DNA from: Hysterangium stoloniferum
Lineage: Eukaryota; Basidiomycota; Agaricomycetes; Hysterangiales; Hysterangiaceae
Reading direction: 5' to 3'
DNA: 64,000 bases
NCBI GenBank assembly: GCA_015178975.1
Contig: WHVD01000067.1
Span: 310,001-374,000, forward strand
The notes beneath the pieces are model-generated. The model was given only the letters and a program-made list of their open reading frames with translations, was not told the origin of the DNA and did no database searches. The translations under genes and the position numbers were made by a program. This document shows, one piece after another, positions 1-10,140 of this stretch. Position 1 is the stretch's first letter; each line of letters opens with the position of its first letter.

Positions 1-789
1 GTCAAATGCCCGGGAGAATAGAGGCGAGAGTAGTGAGTAATGTGTTTACTCGAGGAGCAGATGGTTGATCTTCCCCGTAGGAGCGAAAGCAATTAAATCG
101 TCTATTCTAGTTTTCTTCGCATTGCTAGCACTGTCCCCAGTTCTTCGCACGCTCACTGCGGCCACCTCTTCTGATTCTATTTGGGCACTTTCAGCGTGTC
201 TTTTCATTCTCAATGCGCTGCTGGCAGATTATGGCTCTTCAAGAGAGCTGGGACAGCATCGAGAACGGTCCGTAAATTTCCTTTAGAGTTGCCACATCGA
301 GACACTAACACTATGATAGTCTGACATTCGTTCTTTCTATGAATGCTGCCATATCAGCATCCGTTGTCCTGGCATCACGACTATCAACCAATATCGCAGT
401 CTTTGCTCTTACACTATTCTCCGTACAGTCTTTCGCATTATTCCCCATCTTACGCGTTCGTCTGCAGGTTAGCTACAGACCCATTCATGTTTCTCCTGGT
501 ATTTTAATGAGTTCTGTTTCCCAGTTTACCCCTCCTGTCGTCCAAGTTATTCTCACTATTATTCTGTCAACACTGTCGTTATACCTCACCGTGCTACTAT
601 CCATGACTGTTGGATGTCTTTTGGCGTTTACATTAACACTCGTCACTTTCATTGCACCCGGGATTCTGGTTTGGGCCCAAAAGTACAAGAAGTGAGTTAA
701 TCCTTAGATACTCTCCCCATTGACGTAAATTATTATTATTTAGTGAAATCCGAGGCCCATGGGACGTTGCCGTACCACAAGTTCGGTAA
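1..789 (+). CDS. GPI2: GPI-GlcNAc transferase subunit Gpi2/PIG-C (3' part, 5' end outside window)
   Basis: Gpi2 is a multispan ER membrane subunit of the complex that transfers GlcNAc to phosphatidylinositol, the first step of GPI-anchor synthesis. The spliced product shows the family signatures LSPVLRTLTAATSSD, LNAAISASVVLASRL-type (here SMNAAISASVVLASRL) and the C-terminal GPWDVAVP. Predicted exons in the window are <1-32, 81-267, 320-467, 525-691 and 744-789. The 468-524 intron is 57 bp, a multiple of three, with no in-frame stop. It is called an intron because the 19 codons it would add are not hydrophobic like the flanks and it ends in a good pyrimidine tract plus CAG. The stop TAA is at 787-789. 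The gene converges on the epimerase gene, which ends 124 bp away on the other strand. Identity is firm; the N-terminus is not visible. Confidence 0.88.
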
Positions 790-912
790 CATGATGCACT
801 ACAGAACACCTTTTCGCCCGATGTCATGACTTTTACGTATCTTTCTTGTTAATACTTCTGATAGTACACCTTCCAAACTTCACATCCGAACTCATTTCGG
901 TACAATTTTTGT

Positions 913-1981
913 CTAGATAACTGTCAATACCTGCTGTCCATCCCAGGACTCTCCCGGTCCAAGATCGATCCAATATGAGGCTGCTCCAGGTTCGACGCAT
1001 ACGAAGAGATCCCTGTGAACCATGTCAGGCCAGACCTTTACAACACTAGTATCATAATTTACCATCCTCCCTCTTCTAAGTCAGACATCTTTCTGCCATC
1101 TTTACCTGGGTTCCAGATGACTACATCCTTGAATCCAGTTGCTTTGATCTCGATTCCAAGGCCGCCTCCCCATGAAACCTCATATTCGCCGCAAGCAGCC
1201 TTGTACACGAAATCCGCCGGCTCTCTGACATCGACAGCTTCACGTTCTTCAGTCTCTTCTGGGAAACCAGGCTTCAATTTATTGATGTATGTAAGGCCCT
1301 TAAGTGGCGTGACTGTCGAAAGCGCGATGTTGGCCTTGATGTAGGTGTGAAGGAGCGCTTGGAATGTAAAATTGTTTGTCTGAGAAGGGTTTGTGACATG
1401 TAGGTGTGTGGTGAGCTGGTGGGCTGCAAGGGTGACTACATAAGAGAGGGTGAAGGCAGCAGGGAATTTGGCCTTGATGGCTGCAGTAGGTTCCAAAACT
1501 AAACTAGTTGAGGTTACGATTCAAGATATAACACCTTAGACCTACCGAAGCGCACTGACACCCCAGCCTCGTTATCCATCACGGTAGAATCAAACTGCCA
1601 TACCTCGCTCCTGGCGAATCCATGCTGGGCAAGTTGAGAATGTTCTGGTCTAGTAGACGGGCCAAAGAAAGGGAATACGACAGGAATCCCGCCGCGAACT
1701 GGTTTTGAGCCGTCTAGAAATGCCTTTGGGGAAGTGTATAGTCGCTCTACTGGAGGACCACCATCGAGTTTGCTTGGTGCTTTCCAGGAGATGACCTAAT
1801 GTTCTGTGAGTTATAAGTTGGCACATTCTGATGTAGTTTTTTCTACCGTTGCGCCATAGAACAGGATCTCCGCTGAAGATCCCTACTTAAACATGAGCTT
1901 TGTAGCGACTTGAATGCATGCAATGCTGCTCACGTTTGGATGAATGAGGGTCACTTTGGAATCTGTGACCTTGAGGGGCAT
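913..1981 (-). CDS. Glucose-6-phosphate 1-epimerase (hexose-6-phosphate mutarotase)
   Basis: This enzyme interconverts alpha and beta anomers of glucose-6-phosphate in the cytosol; it belongs to the aldose 1-epimerase superfamily (yeast YMR099C type). The spliced protein starts MPLKVTDSKVTLIHPN and carries GIPVVFPFFG, the QHGFAR motif with the conserved histidine, VVIWNPG and, near the end, FVCVEPG with the catalytic glutamate. Five introns are predicted. The last one joins the codon for W in EGGW to DLFVCVEPG, and without it the frame stops early. The start ATG (1979-1981) opens the first exon that matches the family N-terminus. About 290 residues is the normal length. The motifs make this an epimerase of phosphorylated hexose rather than a galactose mutarotase. 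Confidence 0.88.
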
Positions 1982-2198
1982 TTGTGAAGGTGGTTACCAA
2001 GATGAGAGTTGAATCGAGAAAATGCGTCTTAATATTGGATAAATAATAGATATGTGATATCCGAGCCAAGATTGGTCACTATGATGTATTTCCACATCGG
2101 CGGGTGACGGCATGGCATTCGCTGCCTGTGACAGAAACCGTCACACCCTCCCGAACACACGAACTTCATTTGCACGGTCCACGGCACGAGGGCGATTT

Positions 2199-2742
2199 AT
2201 GATGAGACTCCCTCTATCTTTGACTCTCCTTTGCCTAAGTGCCATTGCTACTGCACAGACCACAACGTCAACAGGGCAGAATCAGGTTTGTCCCTGTGCT
2301 GTAGCGTATTGTCGTTCTAGAAGAATAACTCTCTCTTCCTTAGACAACGAATTCGTCCAACCCCATCCTCTCAACGATTTTCAGTACATCGACTGGCCTC
2401 GGAAACGACCGCCAGACCACAATTCAGGTATTCACGAGTGTCGTCACATTACTGCCGTCGGGCACGCCAGCTGCAAATGGCACCTCGGGGAATAACACCA
2501 CCACCGGAGGGAATAATACCATTTCCTCGACGACAACAAGCAGCACCCAGCCCAGTAATTTACCCACCGCGGTTCCTAATGTGGATGGTGGAGGAAATCC
2601 CGCAGGTGCACCGAGCCCAGGTGGTGATGGTGGGAATTACGGACCCGGCGATGGCTATGTTGCTGGTGCGTTGGCACTAAAAGTAAACGCTGTTATGGCT
2701 TCACTCGCAGGCGTTGGTATTGGGCTCTTGATGGCGTTATAA
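2199..2742 (+). CDS. Ser/Thr-rich secreted protein with predicted GPI anchor
   Basis: Exon 1 (2199-2285) encodes a classic signal peptide after two adjacent Met codons, ending near ATAQ. A 58 bp intron (2286-2343, GTTTGT...CTTAG) joins it to exon 2 (2344-2742). The mature part is rich in Thr, Ser, Asn and Gly, with several N-glycosylation sequons (NTTT, NNTI types). It then has a Gly/Asn/Asp stretch and a hydrophobic tail ending GVGIGLLMAL, as in GPI-attachment signals. The layout of signal, glycosylated spacer and GPI tail is typical of small basidiomycete wall or membrane proteins. No catalytic domain is seen and no specific family is recognised. It is about 160 residues long. Confidence 0.7.
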
Positions 2743-4227
2743 TTGTCTGTTGGGTGGTGGAGATAGAATCCATGGACTGACGAACGGAATGGACAGAATC
2801 CCCGGACCCTAATTATTTACCATGATTTCCTCATTCCTTTACCCTGTCCCTTACTTCTACATCAGATACATAACCTAGCCTCATACCATAAGGACATGGG
2901 AGTTCATAATGCAATTTTGTTACTTTTATGTTAGCATATTTCCAACTTGTGGCGCTGGAATTCCCTGTCTTTCCGAGGGTCTAAATTAGGCATTTAGACA
3001 CATTGATAATGGAAATTGACAGCGTATGCATCCGAGCGTACATATCACTGGCTGACGGTAGCGATTCATTATGGCAAAAGCTCTATAGCTATAAGAGTAT
3101 AGAGATGCGAGTCACAATTTTAACAAGAGACCCAGAATGCTGCTGTGTGGGCACTCCCCCTTCCTTTTCTTAACCTGATCATCATACTTGAACTTCGTTA
3201 ATGAATACCACGTGGGTTAGGGACATCGGGCTTATTATGGATATGGCGCTCCCGGATCTTGGAGTGTGAGTGGAAAAGCTGAGAAATTGAGAATAATCGT
3301 GTTGAACGTGCGAGGCTGGCACACAGCAATATGGCGTTGCAACTTACAATTGGGAGGCAAAAAGAACATGAGAAGTGTGTAATCGCCAAAAGATAAGGAG
3401 GGAGCAGCCGTGATTCATTAGGCTATAAAAACGTATATTGCGGTTATAGTCCCAGAGCTTTCATTTTTTTCTTCCCAGCCTGGCAGTGAACCGGGCCGCA
3501 ATTGTGAAACAGGAAAACGAAGTAAATCGTGCACCCAGGGTATACTCTACAACTATTAAGCATCACTGCAAATTCATTAACTAGCAAAATGAATGATTGT
3601 GGGCGAACTTACCACTGGCAGCTGGCGGCATTACCAGCGATGCACATAGAAAACAGGTGCCCATCGTTGACCTTCACAGCGCAGATGATGCCTGTGGGTA
3701 CACGGGACAGCCTGGCGGGGGGACGATTCACCCAGCATCGCAAAAGTCACATTAAGCCCGCAAAACTAGAGGAAGCAGAAGAGTTTCCAAAACAGCTCAG
3801 TACTACCGTAGGATGGTTAAATGAGACAATCAGCAAAGCAAGTTCACCTGCGTGCTTCGCTGAACTCGTTGCCCTGGGTAAAAACAGTGTACATTCGGAG
3901 GGAATCGAGTTTATGCAGATCGCCGGGGAGTGATTGCTGCATGTACCACATGGGCATCACTTGTTGATACTGTGTCCAAGAAGGGTTAAGCAAGTGGCTT
4001 TCGAGAGTAATGAGTTTCCAAAATGGTATAAGCTTTGAGGATACAACGATGATTATCCAGACAAGGCTTTGAAGCTGTAGTACGTGCCAAAGTGCAAGCA
4101 GAATAAACCCTGCGAGTCATACGAAGAGTAGTTGGTCAGTCACATGGTGAATTTCTTACTTTTTGCTTTAGGCAAAGATCGGAAAGAGGTAATAACAGAT
4201 GCATCACGATGCATATGAAACTGCTTC

Positions 4228-4881
4228 TCAGAGCTCAAAGTGTGAACGGGGGTTAGCCTTATTAATTTCTACTGCAGAGAAGCGAAGATTTTCAGAAAAA
4301 AGAAAAATCATACTGTATGCTGAAGAGAAAATAGCTCTTCCTTTGTGTAGAGGTGCCTTTGTAACTTGGACAAACCAGCGGCCAATTAGGGCCTCATGTA
4401 CTACCACAACTGGACATCCTGCTAAAGCAACGACTTGTCAACACCAAACACCCGTAACCTATGCACAGCGGAGAAGGGCAAATGGAAACTCACTTAAGGT
4501 CGGCTTCTGTTCTTTTTGTTTTGGCAAACGGCGAAGTGCATCGGTGATCAACCGTGCAAGCCATCCTGCTAACGTAGCAGGTGAGATCTGGTCCCACCAG
4601 ATAAGAAGAAGAAGAAAATTATTTTGAGCCAGGTGTATGCCCCCTCGATACATGATCTCATGGTCTGGGAGTAGGCACCGCGGAGAAGGATTTCTCCACT
4701 CTGACTCGTGCTCTGTAACTGCAACGCCCAATTCAAAGGTACTTAGCCCATGCGTTTCAGATACTGAGAGGTCGATGGATCTGGGATAAAAAGGGATGAG
4801 TGACTCCCCGATTTTATAATCCGTTGAAATACCATTTTCGCGAAAGGTCACGCGTGACAAGTAAATTAGCCCTGAATGCAT
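4228..4881 (-). CDS. Unidentified spliced open frame (doubtful gene)
   Basis: Reading minus strand from an ATG at 4881, the frame stays open to a perfect GTGAGT donor at 4493. Joining it to an acceptor after 4422 (CTTTAG) continues the frame, without stops, to a TGA at 4228-4230. The product would be about 190 residues, with pieces such as GCPVVVVHEALIGRWF. I recognise no family, no signal peptide and no conserved motif. It could be a lineage-specific gene, part of a degraded one, or chance. The consensus donor exactly where the frame needs it is the only positive evidence. Confidence 0.2.
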
Positions 4882-6038
4882 TGTACAAGTACACGCGATT
4901 GTTTCATATGTATTTTTTTTCCCGGTATTTGTATGTTGCCTCGCTGCTCAGCTTTTGACCTCCGCGATCTAGATCTTGTTTCCAGGCAAAAGTCACCCTC
5001 TCAGATGTCAGGTGGCGGCATGAAATCCGTTTGTATTCTCTCCTCTGTTGGATCTTGATTCATTGAATGCCAGCGATTATCTGGTCGGTTTTTTTGGCTA
5101 CTTTCACGTGTGGACCATGGAATTCCAGTAACAGGCTCTTGAAACGCCACGATAAGTGCTTACACTACGTGATAACTCTTAGCTCTCCGCCTCACGATGC
5201 ATGCATGGCCTGCACATCAGATTGATCGATCATCGATTATAATCAACCTTCACCCAATGCTACACGGAAAGAACAGAAGTCGGCCTTGTACCTAGCGCTC
5301 CGGAGCTTAGCGGGTGACGAGGAGAGTGTTGCCGACGCCCCAATCTAGATATATGCATTAATCGCACACAGTACATGCATGACAAGTCTGGTCACAGCCC
5401 ACAACTGGTTACGTTGGGCGATAAGCGGTCGTTCTGCGAAGCACGGGCTGCGTGTTCAGATTTTCTCCCAACGATAAAATTGGCATGTCTGCGGTCCATT
5501 TTGATGCGACTCAAGAGCAAGTCCTCTGGCGACTCCCCGGGTCCAGCATATTCTCAGGAAATATTGCGTGCATACTTCCAAGTAAGTGTTGCCGTGGGCA
5601 AATGAATGAAGTCGCCCAAATGCACGCAGAAGGGGCGGTGTTCTGAAGCATAAGTTTTTTGCAGTCGCAGCGCGATGGAACCGCGGCGGTTCTATGCCTT
5701 TTGTTGTTGTATGTCAGTAATGTAGCCCACTTCTCTCACAAGAAGAACGAGGGCGAGTGATCGTAGGCACGGTGGGTCGCTTACATCCATAACCCACGGG
5801 AACGTTGCTCACTAACTCCGTCGCTACGCGTGAAGGGGCGGGGCGAGCCGTATCATTAAGATGTTTATGCATCCACATCGGGGAGATTCGGGAAGCAGTC
5901 GTTCCTGTAACGCGAGTCACTGCGCTTGCTCGCGTATTCCGCTCATTTTCAGGTTTTTATATTCGGAAGTTCCAATTACCATCCTAGGCGAGTGAATAAG
6001 CCCACATTTTTTTCTACACGCTTCCGGCTTTCAAACAA

Positions 6039-6076
6039 TTACTGCCGAGTCCAAAGGTTACTGCCGAGTCCAAAAG
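6039..6076. repeat. Two-copy 19 bp tandem repeat
   Basis: The unit TTACTGCCGAGTCCAAAGG occurs at 6039-6057 and again, with one mismatch at its end, at 6058-6076. It lies in non-coding sequence and looks like a recent slippage or duplication event. Confidence 0.75.
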
Positions 6077-6501
6077 TCACCCACAAAGTTACTCCAAATA
6101 ATATTTCACGAAAATCTTTTATCTTGCATCCTTGAAGTTAATATCCGCCATGCATTTGCCGTTTTGGGGACACAGGGAGGGCAGTTCTCTCGTTTAGTTG
6201 CCAGTGCTTGTTCGAACACGTTGCTCAGGTACCTAAATTTCAACGGGAGCACACTTGACCCCTGCACTTCGTTTAGGACAAAATGCTTAATCAGGCCAAA
6301 ACGCTCAAAACAGTTATGGGGTCAAACTGATGGAAATTAGTACCAGATATGGGTTTGATTGGTTTTTGCTCCATTTCTTTAGGTAAGCTGAGAATTCTCT
6401 CACGTATCCGACCATCCTACTGCCCAATGTCATTGTTCAAACAGGCTTTATTTATTCTGACGACCGCGATATTGCTAAACTATTATGATGTCTTCGCGGT
6501 C

Positions 6502-7562
6502 ATGCAGGAGTTGATGCAAAAATCGCAACTCGTGGGGACCCCAACCCCTGTCAAGTTGTACGGTTCAAGGACGTCAACGTGCGTGTGTTTAATAAAAACT
6601 AGATCTGTAATAAGCTGAATAGTACGCTTGAAAAGGTGTACTCGCCGCGTTGCAATGGTCCTCAAGGAAAAACAAGTCCCATACGAACTGATTCAAATCG
6701 ACCTAAGCAAAGGCAGGCAGAGACAGCTTCAACAACCTGCTGACAATAACGTGCCCTCACAGGTGAACACAAAACCGATACGTACATCTCGACGCTCCAT
6801 CCCTTCGGCCAAGTCCCTGTCCTTTCTGACGGCCTCACGCAAATATTCGAAAGTCGTGCGATCTCCCGGTATATAGCACAGAAATACGCAGCGAGGGGGG
6901 CGCCCCTCATCCCCTCTCCAAAAGATCTGCAAAAGTGGGCACGATTCGAGCAGGCCGCCAGCATAGAACAAGCGGATTTCGACGTGTATGCAAGCGGAAT
7001 CGCGGGGGAACTGGTTTTCGGACCGTGAGAAAGCCCACACACACTTTGGCAAATGAAAAAAAACTGAACAGTCGTTATTTATTGCTGACAGAATGCGGGG
7101 CCAGAGCACCGACCACAAACGCGTCCAGACTCTTAATGCAACGCTGGCGCACAAGCTCGACGCGTATGAGCGGATTCTCTCGAAGCAGGCGTACCTCGCC
7201 GGCGACGTAAGCCCCCGCACCATTACGTGATTGTCGAGCCACAGAAACTCATTTGCTGCAGGAAGTGACCCTCGCGGACCTGTTCCATCTCCCGTACGGG
7301 GCGATAATAACAAAGGTGAGGAGGACCCGTGTCTCGCTGAGAGAGAGATATACACCCGCGCTCTCCGCTGTCGTGCTGATCCGTCGTGTATACAGAAATT
7401 AGGATTCGGACTGCTGACGTCGGCCTCGAGGCCAAACGTTGCACGGTGAGTGTGCGGCGACTTGCGCTCGTTATCTGACCAAGGAGCGCTGACTTGCATG
7501 ACAGATGGTGGATTGATATATCATCGCGGGAATCGTGGCTGGCGGTAGAAGATGGGGCTTGA
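6502..7562 (+). CDS. Glutathione S-transferase (cytosolic, fungal theta/phi-like)
   Basis: Cytosolic GSTs conjugate glutathione to electrophiles or reduce peroxides. The spliced protein has the thioredoxin-fold N-terminal domain (KLYGSRTSTCTRRVAMVLKE, then HPFGQVPVLSDG and FESRAISRYIA). The helical C-terminal domain follows, with ILSKQAYLAGDEVTLADLFH and the closing SRPNVARWWIDISSRESW. Exons are 6502-6578, 6636-6712, 6763-7024, 7092-7206, 7262-7315, 7396-7445 and 7505-7562. The second intron (6713-6762) begins GC rather than GT. The join KG-EHKTDTYISTLHPFGQ is what the family predicts, so a GC-AG intron is the best reading. The active-site serine in the STCTRR turn is present. The exon 3/4 join (FGPMRG) is a few residues shorter than usual and could be slightly off. 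Confidence 0.87.
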
Positions 7563-8055
7563 CATGACGCATGTTGATATAGGATAAATACAATTCAATA
7601 TAGAGAAGAAGTGGTGTTTATTAAAATACTTTAAGCGGACATAAATTTTTCGTGGCTTTTAAGCTTAAAATGCCGGTTAATTAAGGGCAGTTGATCTGTC
7701 CCGGAGCGGCATCTTTGATTCGCTGACAGCGCCGATCAGTCGGCACGTCATCAACGGACACAAAAGTCTAAAGTCGGGATGCCGACATATTATTATTATA
7801 CACAGGAGTGCGGGTGCGTACGAAAACAATGGACAACGCGACAACAATGAGAGAGAGAAAAAGACACTAATGTGGTATGAATGCGGATATGGCTGTTTTT
7901 GAGGGGAATGGTAATGATGGGATGATGGGTGTTGGAGTTGTCCATAAGTGAATCTATGCATGGTAGCAGTCATATATCATACAATATACCTCGTAAAATA
8001 TCATCAAAGCCTGTGAGAATATATCAGTGGGATTTGCCTGACCCCCGGTGTCACT
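7563..8055. other. Convergent 3' intergenic region
   Basis: This lies between the ends of the plus-strand GST gene and the minus-strand bZIP gene, so it should hold both 3' UTRs and polyadenylation sites. No gene, repeat or RNA is seen. Confidence 0.6.
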
Positions 8056-9506
8056 TTACATCTCAATATTATCCATCTCGTTGCTTCCTCGCTTCCTCGG
8101 ATGCCTCGTCGGCGATGGCACACCCATTCCCATGCCTCTTGCGGACAACAGGTCGATTGCGGTTTTGCTCGCAGTGTCGTTCGCCCGCTTCGACCGTGTT
8201 CGCGCGCGCCGAAGAGAGCCAAAGGCCTGTGCCTTGATCACAGCGAGCGTATTAGAGATCGGCGGGTCCCTGTCTTGCGGGCCTGGAGGGGGCGACACAG
8301 ACGGCGACTGCGAATGAGAGTGTGGATTGGGGTGTTGCCCGAGGGCTGGAGTGGTGTGTCGTCGAGGACGCATGGCCTGTGGAGAATCGTCCAGAGGAGA
8401 TACGTCCGCCTCGGCGCCATATATACCTTCGTTGGCCCGCTCGAGAGTAGGTCCAGAATATGTACGTCGCAGTCGGTATCGCTCTTCGTCGTAGCGTTCT
8501 GTGCTTGTACTACTGTGTATGTTTGCATCTGCGTACTCGGTTATGAGTGCTCCGGAGTCTATGAGCAATACAGAAATAAAAAAATAAAAAAAATAAAAAA
8601 GGTGTCGTGAATACACGCTGTCCTGCAAACACGTAGAAATAAAATATGCCAACCGTGATATGCGTTAAGATCGAGCGAGTGGGATTGCGAGTGTGGTTGC
8701 GGTGCGTACTGGACGCTTGGCGAGAGGCTGGGCGGAGAGTCGGACGCAGATGAGTGGGTACGGGTAGCGGAAAAGGGGCCCGGCACCCAGGTCGCAGTAG
8801 TATGGAAGGGCGGGAGGTATCGACTGTCGTCTTTAAGCTGGTAGGCCTGCGCGCTAGACCCACCCTGTGCCTGCGCCTGCGGGAAGCGCATCTCGTCAAC
8901 GAAGGGACGAGAGTCCCCCGGCATGTCTGTTATCTGGGTGTCGTCGAAACCGAGGGACTGCATTTTTGCCTGCCAGGACTCGCGCCATAGCTTGTCGCGG
9001 TCCCGCGCGGCCTGCTCTAGTGACTTCACGGCGGCGGTGAGGCGGTTGTTCTCCCGGCGGAGGTCGTCTGCGTCATTACGGGCCTCGCGGCAGGTGTCCT
9101 GGAGGGAGAGGACGACAGCCTCGAGACTGGTCACTAAATGACAAAGAGACAACAGGAAAGGTGAGCGAGCGTCGAGGAGGGAATAATTGACTGAATCCAA
9201 CGGTAGGCGACATTCAGTCGGGATTACAGGCAGGCGGACATTGCAGGGATTGAATGGTCTAAAAATGGGAAACTTACCAGTCTCCTCCAGACTCGCTATA
9301 TAATTTGCGCGACGGGCCCTGAAGGCGGCTTGCGCTTCTGCATTCTTTCTGCGGCGCATAGACGCTGCCTGAGCCTGTGTAAGTTGGGGTTCTGAAGAGG
9401 AGGGGAGTAAGCTCGAAACCTGTGGGTGGGGGACGTCCAGGATGTCGTCTGTGTTGTTAATTTTGGGGATGGAAGCGTGGAGGAGGGAATGGTCGTAGTG
9501 GTCCAT
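8056..9506 (-). CDS. bZIP transcription factor
   Basis: A basic leucine-zipper DNA-binding protein, nuclear by inference. The basic region reads RRRKNAEAQAAFRARRANYI, with the N-x-x-A-A-x-x-x-R pattern of fungal bZIPs (Q in place of the first A). It is followed by a zipper with leucine or valine heptads (SLEET / VTSLEAVVLSLQDT / ENNRLTAAVKSLEQ). The zipper is split by an intron starting GTAAGT. A second intron, with a weak GTTGGC donor and a T-rich body, leads to the C-terminal exon ending SNEMDNIEM. The tail is proline- and serine-rich and disordered. The start chosen is the ATG at 9504-9506 (MDHYDHSLLH). An in-frame ATG at 9617 would add 37 residues of low plausibility. The target genes cannot be told from the sequence. 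Confidence 0.85.
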
Positions 9507-10140
9507 TGATGAAAGGTGAAGGGGGGTGGAGGAGATGGTGGAGGTTAAGTACAAAGAGTGGCCGCAGTGGAGGAGATATGCATGGGCGAATCGAGGGGAC
9601 GCGAGCTGTTGTGGCAAGGTTTGGACTGCCGTCGCGAGTTGGCCGGAGCGAGTCGCCGGGGAGCATTGCAGGACTCGTGCTTTATTTTATTTTATTATTT
9701 TTATTTTATTTTTATTATTTATGTGATATTATATATCCTAATAGGATATTGGAGTGATCTTGCAAGAAGAATCTTGGTATTAACGTCCTCGGGGAAGGAT
9801 ATGGTTATTGGAATATTGCAAGCAAGCCTAAACAATAAACGACGGGGCAAGCACGTATTTATACGAGATCAAGCATGTTTCAATAAGCAGGTGATAACTC
9901 TTATTTTGCGGGCGATTCGATGCGATTCAATTTGAATCTCGATTCTGATTCTCAAACGAAGCAACTAATCCCAAATGGATCCTTCCCAGCGATTCCCATT
10001 TCCAAGCGCTCGGACCACACGAGGCACACGGCCAACTCCCAATATGGTCCGCATGGGCTGAAGGCAATCTAAGCCAAAGTGAAAGGGAACGATTAAGTGA
10101 ATCCACTCCAACTGCGTCGAACTCCGAGACCGCGTCGCTC
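9507..10140. other. Intergenic region with A/T low-complexity tract
   Basis: This is the upstream region of the bZIP gene and the 3' flank of APC4. It holds a TTTTA/TTTAT simple tract at 9681-9720 and a perfect 17 nt palindrome (ATATCCTA-A-TAGGATAT, 9733-9749). No gene is seen. Confidence 0.6.
9681..9720. repeat. (TTTTA/TTTAT)n low-complexity tract
   Basis: Forty bases made almost only of TTTTA and TTTAT units lie about 175 bp upstream of the chosen bZIP start. A similar A/T run sits in the last intron of the same gene (8573-8600). Confidence 0.8.

Larger units (their letters stand above)
2743..6501. other. Gene-poor 3.8 kb stretch
   Basis: No gene that I can identify. Open frames here (for example 3529-3933 plus, 5375-5605 plus) have no recognisable domain. 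A minus-strand frame around 4228-4881 can be spliced into about 190 codons and is listed separately. A two-copy 19 bp tandem repeat sits at 6039-6076. The last part (about 6300-6500) must hold the promoter of the glutathione S-transferase gene, but no clear TATA or CCAAT element was picked out. Confidence 0.5.

Noticed and set aside
3529..3933. A 134-codon plus-strand frame
   Set aside because: Composition is unlike real proteins in the window and no family resemblance or splice extension was found.
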